From Rhodophyticola sp. CCM32 (GTDB lineage Bacteria; Pseudomonadota; Alphaproteobacteria; Rhodobacterales; Rhodobacteraceae), in assembly GCF_004751985.1 (NCBI RefSeq), contig NZ_CP038492.1, positions 1,116,001 to 1,180,000 of the forward strand: a stretch of 64,000 nucleotides of DNA, read 5' to 3'. A program made the position numbers and the translations under genes. The notes beneath the pieces are model-generated. The model had not been told where the DNA came from. It saw nothing but the letters and a program-made list of their open reading frames with translations, and did not search any database. Positions 27,120 to 37,377 of the stretch are shown here, one piece after another. Positions within the stretch are counted from its first letter, which is position 1. Each line of letters opens with the position of its first letter.

Positions 27120-28493
27120 ATGGACGGCACCGTTCTTGTCGCTGACGACGACCGCACAATCCGAACCGTGTTGACCCAGGCGCTGACCCGGGCCGGCTGC
27201 AAGGTGCATGCGACCTCAAGCCTGATGACGTTGATGCGCTGGGTGGAAGAGGGCAAAGGCGATCTGGTGATCTCGGATGTGGTGATGCCTGACGGGAACG
27301 GGCTGGATACCCTGCCGCGGATCACCGGCAAACGCCCGGGTCTTCCGGTGATCATCATCTCGGCGCAGAATACGATCATGACGGCGATTCAGGCAACCGA
27401 GGCCGAAGCCTATGATTACCTGCCCAAACCGTTCGACCTGCCCGATCTGATGAAACGCGCCGCGCGTGCGCTGGACCAGAAACGCCGGATGCCGGTGGCC
27501 AAACCCGTGGATGAAGACCCGGTCAGCGGGCAGGATGACCTGCCTCTGGTGGGGCGCACGGCACAGATGCAGGCGCTCTACCGGCTGGTGGCGCGGGTGA
27601 TGAACACGGAATTGCCGGTTCTGATCACCGGTGAAAGCGGCACCGGCAAAAGCCTGATCGCGCGGGCGATCCACGATTTTTCGGACCGACGGACATTGCC
27701 CTTTGTGGTGGCCTCGATCGGCGATCTTGAGGGCGCCGATGGCCCGTCAGCGGTGCTGTCGCGGGCCCGTGGCGGCTCGATCCTGTTTGATGAGGTCGGC
27801 GATCTGGATGATGAGGCACAGGGCAAGATCGTGCGGATGCTGGATGCCCTGGGCGATGGCGCGCCGCGGGTGATGGCGACCAGCCAGAAAGACCTGATGG
27901 AGAAGATGGAGGCCGGGGAGTTCCGGCAGGATCTGTTCTACCGGCTTGGCGGTGTCACCATCAACGTGCCCTCGCTGCGGGAACGGGTGGATGACATCCC
28001 GCTTCTGACCGCCCATTTTCTGGCAAGATCCGAGCGTGACGGGACCCCGGTACGCCGGTTTGCACCAGATGCCATGGATCTGATCCGCGCCTATTCCTGG
28101 CCCGGCAATGTGCGCCAGCTTGAAAACTGTATCCGCCGGCTGACCGTCACCAGCCAGGTCGAGGAAATCACCAAACCCGAGGTTGAGGCCGTGCTGGGCA
28201 ACCAGCCCGCCATCGAACCGCTGATGGGCGGCGGCGAAGGCGACAAGCTGAGCGCGTCGGTTGGCAAACATCTGCGCCGGTATTTCGATCTGCACGGGGG
28301 GGTGTTGCCGCCGCCCGGTCTGTACACTCGTATCCTGCGCGAGGTGGAGACGCCCCTGATTGAAATCGCCCTTGAGGCCACCGGTGGAAATCAGGCGAAA
28401 TGCGCCGATCTTCTGGGGATCAACCGGAATACTTTGCGCAAGAAAATCACCGATCTGGATATTCGCGTGACACGCCGCCGCAAGTTGATGTAA
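27120..28493 (+). CDS. ntrC: Nitrogen regulation response regulator NtrC, GAFTGA-less form
   Basis: 457 residues. Receiver domain with phospho-acceptor Asp53 ([12 protein letters not shown]); AAA+ domain with Walker A GESGTGKS (about 171-178) and Walker [12 protein letters not shown]-finger region [10 protein letters not shown]; Fis-type HTH at the C-terminus ([20 protein letters not shown]). Between Walker A and B the usual ELFGHEKGAFTGA segment is absent and replaced by a short [20 protein letters not shown]. The same loss is known in Rhodobacter capsulatus NtrC, which activates sigma70 rather than sigma54 promoters, so this protein probably does not remodel sigma54. Confidence 0.94.
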   Translation: MDGTVLVADDDRTIRTVLTQALTRAGCKVHATSSLMTLMRWVEEGKGDLVISDVVMPDGNGLDTLPRITGKRPGLPVIIISAQNTIMTAIQATEAEAYDYLPKPFDLPDLMKRAARALDQKRRMPVAKPVDEDPVSGQDDLPLVGRTAQMQALYRLVARVMNTELPVLITGESGTGKSLIARAIHDFSDRRTLPFVVASIGDLEGADGPSAVLSRARGGSILFDEVGDLDDEAQGKIVRMLDALGDGAPRVMATSQKDLMEKMEAGEFRQDLFYRLGGVTINVPSLRERVDDIPLLTAHFLARSERDGTPVRRFAPDAMDLIRAYSWPGNVRQLENCIRRLTVTSQVEEITKPEVEAVLGNQPAIEPLMGGGEGDKLSASVGKHLRRYFDLHGGVLPPPGLYTRILREVETPLIEIALEATGGNQAKCADLLGINRNTLRKKITDLDIRVTRRRKLM

Positions 28494-28594
28494 AACCGCA
28501 ACAGTGCCGTGGCGAAAGGGGAACAGCCCCGCGCGGCACCGCAAGGTCTAGCGGCGGGTCAGCATTCTGACCCCATATCAGGGGGCGAAAAGCA

Positions 28595-30844
28595 GTGCGG
28601 TTACCCGCGAATGGTGCGGTAAAATCCCCTTTCAACAGGCTGTTAGAGCTGCGCCAGCAACGCCGTGTGCGCAATGTGGGCACGCTTGGTCTGGTGCTTC
28701 TGGGGCCGGCTTTGGCACTGGCAACCTTTCTGGTGCTCGGGCCGCTGGACGAGGCTGCCGATTCTCCCGCGCTGCGTCTCGTTCTGCTGGCCGACATGGT
28801 TTACATTCTGGTCGTGGCCGCCCTGGTTCTGCGGCAGGTTGCCCGCATCGTGTCAGCCCGCCGCGCGCGCTCGGCCGGGTCGCGGCTGCATCTGCGTCTG
28901 ACCGGTGTCTTCGCCATTGTCGCTTTGGTCCCCACGGTTCTGGTGGCCGTCTTTGCCATGATCACTGTGAATATGGGCCTTGAAGGATGGTTTTCCGACC
29001 GCGTCTCCTCGGCCCTTGGCAATTCCGTGGATGCAGCCGAGGCTTATCAGCAGGAACATCGCGATGATCTGGCGGCAGATGCGGTGGCGCTTGGCGCCTA
29101 TCTGAACCTGAACCGGCAGGCGACGCCATTCCTGTCAGACGGCACCCTTGGCCAATATCTGCGGCAGGGCCAGTCGCGCATTCAGCGCGGCCTGCAGGAA
29201 GCGTTTGTGATTGACGGAGGAGGGGAGATCCGCGCCCGGGGGGATCGCAGTTATCTGTTCGATTATGAGCGCCCGGATGAGGCTGATCTGGCCCGCGCGG
29301 GAGCCGGTGAACTGGTGATTATCGAGGATCGTGAGGTCAATGAGTTTCGCGCGCTTCTGCAGCTTGAGACGTTTGTGGACCGGTATCTTTATGTCAGCCG
29401 CGAGGTGGATGGGCAGATCATCTCGCTGCTTGATGACACGCAGCAAACGGTACAGCTTTACCGCCAGCTTGAAAGCGAACGGGGCCGGGTTCTGTTTGAA
29501 TTCGGCCTGCTCTATCTGGGTTTTGCACTGACCATGATCCTGGCGGCGATCTGGCTGGGATTGTGGTTTGCCGAACGGCTCAGCCGCCCGGTGGGGCGTC
29601 TGGCCAGTGCGGCGCAGCGCGTGGGGCAGGGTGATCTGAATGTGCGCGTGGCCGAGGAACGGGGCGATGACGAGATTGCCATGCTGGGGCGGCTGTTCAA
29701 CCAGATGACCCGGCAGTTGAAAGGCCAGCGGGACAGTCTGGTGGAGCAGAACAGCGCGACCGAGGAAAGCCGGCGATTGTTCGATTCCGTGCTGTCTTCG
29801 GTTACCGCAGGAGTGATCGGGCTGGATGCGCAGGGCCGGGTGGATTTCATGAACCGGGCCGCGTTGGGGTTGCTGGACATGGTTGAACAACGCGACCATG
29901 GGCTGAGCCTGGTCAATGCGGTGCCGGAATTTGCCGGTCTGTTTGAGCGTTTGCAGGATCGCGGCGGGGAAGCCTTGCAGGAAGAGATCAAGCTGGCGCG
30001 GCGGGGCAAGCTGGAAAGCCTGCTGGTCCGCATGGCGACCCGGCGCAATACACAGGATGCGCTGGAAGGGTATGTTGTGGCTTTTGATGACGTCACCCAG
30101 CTGGTCAGTGCGCAACGCATGGCGGCCTGGGGGGATGTTGCGCGGCGCATCGCCCATGAAATCAAGAACCCGCTGACGCCGATCCAGTTGTCGGCGGAAC
30201 GTGTGCGGCGCAAATTCGGCCCGAAACTGGGGGAAAATGCCGCCGATCTGGAGCAATACACAGATGTTATTATCCGCCAGACCAATGACTTGCGGCGCAT
30301 TGTTGATGAATTTTCGAAATTCGCCCGCATGCCCGAGCCTGAGCGGCGGCCCGAGGATATTGCCAGGCTGTTGCGCGAGGCAGTGACCCTGCAGAAAACG
30401 GGCCAGCCCGATGTGCGCTTTACCGCCACCATCCCCGAGGACAGCATCCTTTGCGAGATTGATGCCACGATGATCGGGCAGGCGTTCACAAACCTGATGA
30501 AGAATGGCGGGGAAGCCACGGAAAGCTTTACCGAAAAGGGCGCACCGGACGGGTATCGGCCAGAGCTGCGCATCACGATGGAGGCCGACCCGGATGCGGT
30601 GATCATTGTGATCAGTGACAATGGCATCGGCCTGCCCGTGGATCGCGCCAAACTGTTTGAGCCCTACGTGACCACCCGCGATACGGGCACCGGTCTGGGC
30701 CTGCCGATCGTGAAGAAAATTGTTGAAGAACATAATGGTACGCTTGAGTTGCTGGACGCTGAACCATTCACCGAAGGGGCGCATCGGGGCGCTGCCGCGC
30801 GGATTCATTTGCCGCGCCAATCTGAACAGGAAGGGAAGGAATGA
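28595..30844 (+). CDS. ntrY: Nitrogen regulation sensor histidine kinase NtrY
   Basis: 749-residue membrane kinase. N-terminal helices at about 20-100 plus one before the HAMP domain (LYLGFALTMILAAIWLGLWF, ERLSRPVGRLASAAQRVGQG); periplasmic loop between; PAS domain (RLFDSVLSSVTAGVIGLDA); His521 in HEIKNPLTPIQLSAERVRRK; HATPase with N-box AFTNLMKNGGEAT and G2 TGTGLGLPIVKKIVEEH. Partner of NtrX, linked to nitrogen and redox/microaerobic responses in alphaproteobacteria. GTG 28595 is the likely start. Its stop overlaps the ntrX start. Confidence 0.93.
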   Translation: MRLPANGAVKSPFNRLLELRQQRRVRNVGTLGLVLLGPALALATFLVLGPLDEAADSPALRLVLLADMVYILVVAALVLRQVARIVSARRARSAGSRLHLRLTGVFAIVALVPTVLVAVFAMITVNMGLEGWFSDRVSSALGNSVDAAEAYQQEHRDDLAADAVALGAYLNLNRQATPFLSDGTLGQYLRQGQSRIQRGLQEAFVIDGGGEIRARGDRSYLFDYERPDEADLARAGAGELVIIEDREVNEFRALLQLETFVDRYLYVSREVDGQIISLLDDTQQTVQLYRQLESERGRVLFEFGLLYLGFALTMILAAIWLGLWFAERLSRPVGRLASAAQRVGQGDLNVRVAEERGDDEIAMLGRLFNQMTRQLKGQRDSLVEQNSATEESRRLFDSVLSSVTAGVIGLDAQGRVDFMNRAALGLLDMVEQRDHGLSLVNAVPEFAGLFERLQDRGGEALQEEIKLARRGKLESLLVRMATRRNTQDALEGYVVAFDDVTQLVSAQRMAAWGDVARRIAHEIKNPLTPIQLSAERVRRKFGPKLGENAADLEQYTDVIIRQTNDLRRIVDEFSKFARMPEPERRPEDIARLLREAVTLQKTGQPDVRFTATIPEDSILCEIDATMIGQAFTNLMKNGGEATESFTEKGAPDGYRPELRITMEADPDAVIIVISDNGIGLPVDRAKLFEPYVTTRDTGTGLGLPIVKKIVEEHNGTLELLDAEPFTEGAHRGAAARIHLPRQSEQEGKE

Positions 30845-32241
30845 TGTCCGATATTCTGGTCGTCGATGACGAGCGTGATATCCGCGAGTTGATTTGCGAT
30901 ATTCTGGAAGATGAGGGGTTCACCACCCGCATGGCGGGCAATTCCGATGAGTGCATGGCCGAATTGAACGCCGCCTCGCCCGGGCTGATGATCCTCGATA
31001 TCTGGCTGAAAGACAGCAATATGGACGGGATCGACATCCTCAAACATGTCAAACGCGATGACCCGGATGTGCCGGTGGTGATCATTTCAGGCCATGGCAA
31101 TATCGAAATCGCGGTCGCGGCGATCAAACAGGGCGCGTATGATTTCATCGAAAAACCGTTCAATATCGACCAGTTGATGGTGGTGATCCGCCGCGCGATG
31201 GAGACCTCGCGCCTGCGCCGCGAGAATTCCGCGCTGCGCCGTCAGGATGGCAAGACCGCCGAGATGATTGGCCAGGGCGCGGCGTTCAAGACGTTGAAAA
31301 GCCAGCTTGACAAGGTGACCAAATCCAATGGCCGGGTGATGCTGACCGGCCCGGCCGGATCGGGCAAGGAGGTGGCGGCGCGTTATATTCACGGGCAATC
31401 AAACCGGGCCGATGCCCCTTTTGTCACGGTCAATTCCGCCTCGATCCAGCCTGACCATATGGAAGAGGTGCTGTTCGGTCGGGAAAGCGCCGAACGCGGG
31501 GTGGAACAGGGGCTGCTGGAACAGGCCCATGGCGGGGTGATCTATTTCGACGAGGTGGCCGATATGCCCCTTGGCACGCAGTCGAAAATTCTCCGCGTGA
31601 TGGTCGACCAGTCTTTCACCCGTGTGGGGGGGACCGCCAAAGTGCGGGTGGATTTGCGGGTGATCTCCTCAACCACGCGCGACCTGCAGGCGGAAATTGC
31701 TGCGGGAACCTTCCGCGAGGAACTGTATCACCGGCTCAATGTGGTGCCGATCGAGGTGCCCAGTCTTGAGGACCGGCGCGAGGATATCCCGCTTCTGGCG
31801 AAGCATTTCATTGCCCAGTTCAATGCCGATCAGGGGCTGCCTCTGCGTGATCTGGGCGAAGATGCGGAAGCCATGCTGCAAACCATGCGCTGGCCCGGCA
31901 ATGTGCGGCAGTTGAAAAACGTGGTGGAACGGGTGCTGATCCTGGGCGAAGATACCGGCCCGATCGAGGCGCGCGACCTGCCGGGGCAAAGCGAGGCGGC
32001 AAGCGAGGAAGAGGATATTGCCCTGTCGGCGGGCCTGACCACCTTGCCGCTCCGCGATGCGCGGGAATTGTTTGAACGGCATTATCTGATGGCGCAGATC
32101 AACCGCTTCGGGGGGAATATCTCGCGCACCGCCAGTTTCGTGGGGATGGAACGCAGCGCGCTGCATCGCAAGCTGAAATCCCTGGGCGTGGTCACCACCA
32201 ACAAATCCGGCGCCCGTGTGGCCCAGGTCGAGGAAAGCTGA
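30841..32241 (+). CDS. ntrX: Nitrogen assimilation response regulator NtrX
   Basis: 466 residues. Receiver with Asp53 (MILDIWLKDSNMDG) and the alphaproteobacterial NtrX signature GYDFIEKPFNIDQL-like GAYDFIEKPFNIDQL; AAA+ domain with GPAGSGKE Walker A and GGVIYFDEVADMP Walker B; C-terminal Fis-type HTH (GGNISRTASFVGMERSALHR). The GAFTGA loop is replaced by GRESAERGVEQGLLEQ, as in other alphaproteobacterial NtrX proteins, so sigma54 activation is doubtful. Translationally coupled to ntrY (ATGA). Confidence 0.94.
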   Translation: MMSDILVVDDERDIRELICDILEDEGFTTRMAGNSDECMAELNAASPGLMILDIWLKDSNMDGIDILKHVKRDDPDVPVVIISGHGNIEIAVAAIKQGAYDFIEKPFNIDQLMVVIRRAMETSRLRRENSALRRQDGKTAEMIGQGAAFKTLKSQLDKVTKSNGRVMLTGPAGSGKEVAARYIHGQSNRADAPFVTVNSASIQPDHMEEVLFGRESAERGVEQGLLEQAHGGVIYFDEVADMPLGTQSKILRVMVDQSFTRVGGTAKVRVDLRVISSTTRDLQAEIAAGTFREELYHRLNVVPIEVPSLEDRREDIPLLAKHFIAQFNADQGLPLRDLGEDAEAMLQTMRWPGNVRQLKNVVERVLILGEDTGPIEARDLPGQSEAASEEEDIALSAGLTTLPLRDARELFERHYLMAQINRFGGNISRTASFVGMERSALHRKLKSLGVVTTNKSGARVAQVEES

Positions 32242-32267
32242 GGCAATTGCCGGCTGTGAGGGCGGGT

Positions 32268-32285
32268 GGAATTCTGGAGAATTCC
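32268..32285. terminator. Single palindrome of family F after ntrX
   Basis: GGAATTC-TGGA-GAATTCC, followed by GGCGCTCC as in copy 1 (16834-16858). Only the second hairpin of the pair is present. It lies 26 bp after the ntrX stop, in front of trkA on the same strand. Confidence 0.45.
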
Positions 32286-32368
32286 GGCGCTCCGGCTTGT
32301 GGCCCTATAGCGCCGGCCTGAAATCCTGAATCATCCCACACCTCCCTCCCGCCCGGCGATGCCCGCCG

Positions 32369-32465
32369 CCGATAGCGATTTGCGTTTTACAAGGCCGCCC
32401 CATCGAAAACCGCGTGCGAGTGCGAAGGCGCGGGGCAGGCGGGTTTTCAAAACCGGGAATTTTAC
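32369..32465 (+). repeat. Diverged repeat family B copy
   Basis: Begins TAGCGATTTGCGTTTTAC and continues through CCCCATCGAAAACCGCG, parallel to 63904-63952; its 3' third differs. Lies between ntrX and trkA, and with the family F hairpin it accounts for most of the 32242-32549 gap. Confidence 0.6.
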
Positions 32466-32549
32466 CGATGGGTCGGCTCGCAATTGACGGCAGGGGCGCA
32501 ACCTGCCATTCAGAACCTCTCTGATCCGACCCTCACGGGGCAAAGGCAC

Positions 32550-33926
32550 ATGAAGGTCATCATTTGCGGCGCAGGCCAGGTCGGCTGGCAAATCGCGCGT
32601 CATCTTTCCGGCGAAAACAACGATGTGACGGTGGTTGACAACAACCCCGATCTTGTGCGCCGGGCCACCGAAACGCTGGATGTGCAGGGTCTGGCCGGGT
32701 TTGCCTCTTACCCCGATGTTCTGGACCGGGCGGGCGCGCGTGACGCGGATATGATCATCGCAGCGACCCATTCCGATGAGGTCAATATGGTCACCTGTCA
32801 GGTGGCCCATTCGGTGTTCTCGGTCCCGCGCAAAATCGCCAGGCTGCGGGCGCAAAGCTACCTGAACGCGATCTATTCCGATCTCTATCGCCGGGATCAT
32901 CTGCCGATTGACGTGGTGATCAGCCCCGAACGCGAAGTGGCGAACGCGGCATTGCGGCGCCTGTCCTCACCCTCGACTTTCGACACGGAAAGCTTTCTGG
33001 GCGGGGACGCGCAGATACTGGGCATTCATCTCGATGATGACTGCCCGGTGCTCAACACCCCCCTGCGCCAGTTGTCCGAGCTGTTTTCAACCCTGCGCGC
33101 GCTTGTGGTGGGCATCCGGCGCGAGGGCACGCTGTTTGCACCGGAACCGGGCGATCAGCTTTTCGCGGGGGACCAGATTTATGTCTTCACCCATGTGCAG
33201 GACAGTTCCCGCACCCTGGAGATTTTCGGCAAGGAGACCAAAACCCAGGACCGGGTGGTGATCATCGGCGGCGGCAATGTGGGGCTGGCCGTGGCCCGGG
33301 AGCTGGAGAAAAGCGCCACCCGTATCCGCGCCAAGGTGGTGGAGATGTCGCGCCACAATGCCGAACAGGCCGCCGATGCGCTGGAACGGACCATTGTGCT
33401 GCATGGGGACGGGCTTGATATCGACATCCTGCGCGAGGCGGGGGTGGACCGGGCCGATACGGTGCTATGTGTCACCGATGATGACAAGACCAACCTTCTG
33501 GCCGCCGTCCGGGCGAAGACCGCAGGCGCGAAAGTGTCGATCGCCCTGGTCAATGACCCGACACTGGTGCCGCTGATGATGCCTTTGGGGATCGACGCCT
33601 ATGTGAACCCGCGCACCACCACGGTGGGGTCGATCCTGCGCCATATCCGCCATGGCCGGGTGCGCGGTGTCTATTCCATCGGCGATGCCGAGGCCGAGGT
33701 GATTGAGGCGCAGGTCTTGTCCACCTCGCCCATTGCCGGGCGGGCCCTGCGCGATATCGACTTCCCCGAGGGGGTGATCATCGGCGCGGTGCAGAAGGGC
33801 GGCAAGGTGATGCGCCCCACCGGGTCGACCCGGATCGAGGAAGGCGATGCCATTGCCATTTTCGCCATGGCGGCGGATGTGCCGGCGGTCGAGACATTGC
33901 TGCAAGTCTCGATAGATTTCTTCTAG
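32550..33926 (+). CDS. trkA: Trk potassium uptake NAD-binding protein TrkA
   Basis: 458 residues, the standard TrkA length. Peripheral regulatory subunit with two RCK modules: N-terminal Rossmann MKVIICGAGQVGWQIARHLS and second Rossmann DRVVIIGGGNVGLAVARELE, each followed by a TrkA_C domain (EAQVLSTSPIAGRALRDIDF in the second). It binds NAD(H)/ATP and gates TrkH. ATG 32550 gives the canonical N-terminus. Ends 4 bp before trkH. Confidence 0.95.
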   Translation: MKVIICGAGQVGWQIARHLSGENNDVTVVDNNPDLVRRATETLDVQGLAGFASYPDVLDRAGARDADMIIAATHSDEVNMVTCQVAHSVFSVPRKIARLRAQSYLNAIYSDLYRRDHLPIDVVISPEREVANAALRRLSSPSTFDTESFLGGDAQILGIHLDDDCPVLNTPLRQLSELFSTLRALVVGIRREGTLFAPEPGDQLFAGDQIYVFTHVQDSSRTLEIFGKETKTQDRVVIIGGGNVGLAVARELEKSATRIRAKVVEMSRHNAEQAADALERTIVLHGDGLDIDILREAGVDRADTVLCVTDDDKTNLLAAVRAKTAGAKVSIALVNDPTLVPLMMPLGIDAYVNPRTTTVGSILRHIRHGRVRGVYSIGDAEAEVIEAQVLSTSPIAGRALRDIDFPEGVIIGAVQKGGKVMRPTGSTRIEEGDAIAIFAMAADVPAVETLLQVSIDFF

Positions 33927-33930
33927 GCTC

Positions 33931-35448
33931 ATGCGCGGCTATTTCTCCCGCCTGCCACTGATTGTCGTGCTGATGGGCATCGGTGCGCTGGCGATGCTGG
34001 TGCCTGCGGCGGTGGCGACCGGGATGGATGACCATTTCACCGGCCGGGTGTTCCTCTATTCCTCGATCCTGTTTCTGTTCCTGACCGGGCTGATCGGGTT
34101 TGCCACCCAGACCATGCGGCCGGCCAGCTCGCCCCGCGTCCATCTGGTCGGGCTGTTGTCTTCCTATATCGCGCTGCCGCTGATGCTGGCCTTTCCCCTG
34201 TCCGAGGCGGTGGGCAATACGCTTTATATCAACGCCTATCTCGAAATGGTGTCGAGCCTGACCACAACCGGCGCCAGCTTTTTCGACCCGGATCGTCTGG
34301 CCCCTGCGGTGCATCTGTGGCGCGGGCTGGTGGGCTGGATGGGTGGGCTTCTGATCTGGGTGACGGCGGTGGCGGTTCTGGCGCCGCTGAACCTTGGCGG
34401 GTATGAGGTCACGTCAGAGGCGCAGGTTCTGGGCGGTGTGCAGGCCGGGTCAGGGCAGATGCAGGCGGCCCCCCCGGCGGAACGCCTGCGCCGTCATACC
34501 CTGCGGCTGGCGCCGATCTATCTGATGCTGACCGTCCTTCTCTGGCTTGGTCTGCTGATTGCGCAGGAAACGCCTCTGGCGGCGCTGATCCATGCGATGT
34601 CGACCATGGCCACCTCGGGCATCAGCCCGGTGGGCGGGATGGAGGGGCGTGCCCCCGGCGTGGCGGGGGAGGCGTTGATTTTTCTGTTTTTCATCTTTGC
34701 GGTCTCGCGCTGGTCCTTCGCCTCGGCAAGCGCGGTCCAGGCTGCCCAGCGGCTGACCCGTGACCGGGAGCTGCGCCTGGCGGTCTTTGCGGTTGTGGTT
34801 CTGCCGACGCTGCTTTTCGCCCGCCATTGGCTGGGTGCGCTGGAGGTGGATGAACTGGCCAATTCCAAAGCCGCGCTGGCCGCACTTTGGGGCAGTGTCT
34901 TTACCGTGTTGTCATTTTTGACAACCACCGGTTTCGTGTCCGAAAGCTGGGGCATGGCGCGGGCCTGGTCGGGCCTGCCGACCCCCGGCCTGATCCTGAT
35001 CGGGCTGGTCCTGATGGGGGGCGGGGTGGCGACAACCGCGGGCGGGGTCAAACTGTTGCGGGTCTATGCGCTGTACAAGCATGGCACCCGCGAGATGGGC
35101 AAACTGACCCACCCCAACTCGGTTGCGGGCGCGGGCCGCCTTGGCCGCCGGATTCGCCGGGAAGGGGCCTATATCGCATGGATTTTCTTCATGTTATTCG
35201 TTCTGACCCTGGCCGGTGTCAGCACCGTTCTGGCGCTGGCGGGGCTGGATTTCGAGGCATCCATGGTGTTGGCGATCTCGGCCTTGACCACCACCGGGCC
35301 GCTGGCATCCGTCGCCGCAGAAACCCCGATTTCCTATCTGGGGCTCAGCGATCTGGCCAAGCTGATCCTGGCTGTGGCAATGATTATCGGGCGCATGGAA
35401 ACACTGGTTCTGCTGGCCCTGATCAACCCGGGATACTGGCGCGCGTGA
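33931..35448 (+). CDS. trkH: Trk/Ktr-type potassium uptake protein TrkH
   Basis: 505-residue membrane channel subunit with repeated M1-P-M2-like units. Selectivity-filter segments are visible: SLTTTGASFFD, TMATSGISPVGG, FLTTTGFVSESW and ALTTTGPLASV. Forms the K+ pathway with TrkA, immediately upstream. Followed after 22 bp by repeat A copy 2. Confidence 0.94.
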   Translation: MRGYFSRLPLIVVLMGIGALAMLVPAAVATGMDDHFTGRVFLYSSILFLFLTGLIGFATQTMRPASSPRVHLVGLLSSYIALPLMLAFPLSEAVGNTLYINAYLEMVSSLTTTGASFFDPDRLAPAVHLWRGLVGWMGGLLIWVTAVAVLAPLNLGGYEVTSEAQVLGGVQAGSGQMQAAPPAERLRRHTLRLAPIYLMLTVLLWLGLLIAQETPLAALIHAMSTMATSGISPVGGMEGRAPGVAGEALIFLFFIFAVSRWSFASASAVQAAQRLTRDRELRLAVFAVVVLPTLLFARHWLGALEVDELANSKAALAALWGSVFTVLSFLTTTGFVSESWGMARAWSGLPTPGLILIGLVLMGGGVATTAGGVKLLRVYALYKHGTREMGKLTHPNSVAGAGRLGRRIRREGAYIAWIFFMLFVLTLAGVSTVLALAGLDFEASMVLAISALTTTGPLASVAAETPISYLGLSDLAKLILAVAMIIGRMETLVLLALINPGYWRA

Positions 35449-35470
35449 TGCATTTGCAGCATCACTTGTC

Positions 35471-35574
35471 TAAAGCACCCTGCCTGAAACTTGAATCACA
35501 AATACCCTGCCACGCTTCGCGTTCCCGGGACATTTGTGATGCGCGATGTCTCAGGTTTAAGGCAGCATGCTATA
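35471..35574 (+). repeat. Repeat family A, copy 2
   Basis: Nearly identical to copy 3 (53286-53389). Outer arms AGCACCCTGCCTGAAACTTGA / TCAGGTTTAAGGCAGCATGCT. Both copies 2 and 3 carry CGGGACATTTGTGA in place of the CAGGGTATTTGTGA inner arm of copy 1. Sits between trkH and hfq, flanked by CTA and ATA. Confidence 0.85.
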
Positions 35575-35686
35575 ATGCGCTGGAATCGGGGTGGAAATCT
35601 GCTGAACTTGCCCCCATACTCTGTTCCGTCCGCTCACAGACTGTCATCCATCCAAAGACAGCACAAAAGACAAGGCAAGTTTCACA

Positions 35687-35920
35687 ATGGCCGAAAACAA
35701 ACAAAACCTGCAGGACTCGTTTCTCAACCATGTTCGGAAAACAAAGGTCCCGGTCACGATTTTTCTGATCAATGGTGTCAAACTGCAGGGGGTCATCACC
35801 TGGTTTGACAATTTCTGTGTGCTGTTGCGCCGTGATGGTCAGTCACAACTGGTGTACAAACACGCGATTTCGACGGTGATGCCGTCGCAGCCGATCAGTC
35901 TCTATGACGGGGAAGAGTGA
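35687..35920 (+). CDS. hfq: RNA chaperone Hfq
   Basis: 77 residues forming the Sm fold: [40 protein letters not shown] (Sm1), [17 protein letters not shown] (Sm2, YKHAIST). Short C-terminus (SLYDGEE), as usual for alphaproteobacteria. It binds sRNAs and mRNAs. The stop codon overlaps the GTG start of hflX, the common hfq-hflX pair. Confidence 0.97.
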   Translation: MAENKQNLQDSFLNHVRKTKVPVTIFLINGVKLQGVITWFDNFCVLLRRDGQSQLVYKHAISTVMPSQPISLYDGEE

Positions 35921-37209
35921 GCGATAACTCGCTGAGTGCCGAGACCGAGGGCCCGGCGATGCGGGCCATCGTCCTTCACCCCGATATCGAGACCAACCGG
36001 AACCGCCGCGCGGCCACCCCCGCGCTGGAGGAGGCCGTGGCACTGGCCGCGGCCCTGCCTGAACTGGAAGTGGCCGGTGCAGAGATTGTGCGCCTGCCCA
36101 GGGCACAGCCCGGCCTGCTGTTCGGCAAAGGCAAGATCGCCGAGTTGAAGCGCCGGATCGAAGAGGCCGGGGCCGGTCTGGTTCTGGTCGATGGCCCGGT
36201 CACACCGGTGCAGCAACGCAATCTGGAAAAGGAATGGGGCGTCAAGCTTCTGGACCGGACCGGGTTGATCCTGGAAATCTTCGCCGATCGTGCCCGCACC
36301 CGTGAAGGGGTGTTGCAGGTGGAGCTTGCGGCCTTGTCCTACCAACGCACCCGGCTGGTCCGCGCCTGGACCCATCTGGAACGCCAGCGCGGCGGGCTTG
36401 GCTTTGTCGGTGGCCCCGGCGAGACCCAGATCGAGGCGGACAGGCGCGCGATTGACGAGGCGGTCACCCGCATCCGCCGCCAGCTTGGCAAGGTCGTCAA
36501 AACCCGCGCCCTGCATCGCGCCGCGCGCAAGAAGGTGCCGTACCCGGTGGTGGCGCTGGTGGGCTATACCAATGCGGGGAAATCGACGCTGTTCAACCGG
36601 ATGACCGGGGCCGAGGTGATGGCGAAAGACATGCTGTTTGCCACGCTTGACCCGACCATGCGGGCGGTGAGCCTGCCTGACGGGACCGAGGTGATTCTGT
36701 CTGATACGGTGGGTTTCATAAGTGATCTGCCGACGCAGCTGGTTGCCGCGTTCCGCGCCACGCTGGAGGAGGTGCTGGACGCGGATCTGATCCTCCATGT
36801 GCGCGATATCTCTCATCCCGAGACCGGGGCGCAGGCCGAGGATGTGGCCGCGATCATGGCTGATCTGGGGGTCAAAGACAGCGCGCCCATGATCGAGATC
36901 TGGAACAAATCCGACCTTTTGCCCGATGACCGGGCCGAGGAACTGAGCCAAATCGCCCGGCGGCGCGACACGACCCATGTGATTTCGGCCCTGAGCGGGC
37001 AGGGGCTTGCCCCGCTTCTGACGGACATCGCCCGCGCCGTCTCCCCGCCGCGACACCAGACAAAGCTTGACCTGCCCCACGCGGAAGGCCGCAAACGCGC
37101 CTGGCTTTACGAACAGGGCGTCGTGGAGGCCGAAGACCAGGACGAGGATACGGCCCACCTGACCGTCAACTGGACCCGCCGCCAGGAAAAGGCGTTTTGG
37201 CAGCTTTGA
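35917..37209 (+). CDS. hflX: GTPase HflX
   Basis: 430-residue translation-linked GTPase that splits or rescues stalled ribosomes. HflX-specific N-domain ([53 protein letters not shown]) followed by the G domain: G1 [10 protein letters not shown]3 DTVGFI, G4 NKSD. GTG 35917 overlaps the hfq stop; the ATG at 35959 is an alternative start. Last gene of the conserved block before the accessory island. Confidence 0.95.
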   Translation: MSDNSLSAETEGPAMRAIVLHPDIETNRNRRAATPALEEAVALAAALPELEVAGAEIVRLPRAQPGLLFGKGKIAELKRRIEEAGAGLVLVDGPVTPVQQRNLEKEWGVKLLDRTGLILEIFADRARTREGVLQVELAALSYQRTRLVRAWTHLERQRGGLGFVGGPGETQIEADRRAIDEAVTRIRRQLGKVVKTRALHRAARKKVPYPVVALVGYTNAGKSTLFNRMTGAEVMAKDMLFATLDPTMRAVSLPDGTEVILSDTVGFISDLPTQLVAAFRATLEEVLDADLILHVRDISHPETGAQAEDVAAIMADLGVKDSAPMIEIWNKSDLLPDDRAEELSQIARRRDTTHVISALSGQGLAPLLTDIARAVSPPRHQTKLDLPHAEGRKRAWLYEQGVVEAEDQDEDTAHLTVNWTRRQEKAFWQL

Positions 37210-37220
37210 GGTTAAGTGGC

Positions 37221-37231
37221 GAATGCTGCGC
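37221..37231 (+). repeat. Left 11-bp inverted repeat flanking the accessory island
   Basis: GAATGCTGCGC, 12 bp after the hflX stop, occurs inverted (GCGCAGCATTC) at 39679-39689 beyond the other side of the accessory operon. It could be the remains of an inserted element's ends, or chance. The 37210-37377 gap shows no gene and is visibly less GC-rich than the flanks. Confidence 0.3.
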
Positions 37232-37377
37232 TACCCATGAAGGTCAGTTTTTGCGAGAATGGTTCAAACGACATAGAAGGGCTTATGCGCCAAAAAATCA
37301 GCGGAACGCAGAAATTCGCTGCGGTAGAAACTTCACAAGGCTACCGTCAAAAAGCGGACATTCTGACACCACTGTCA

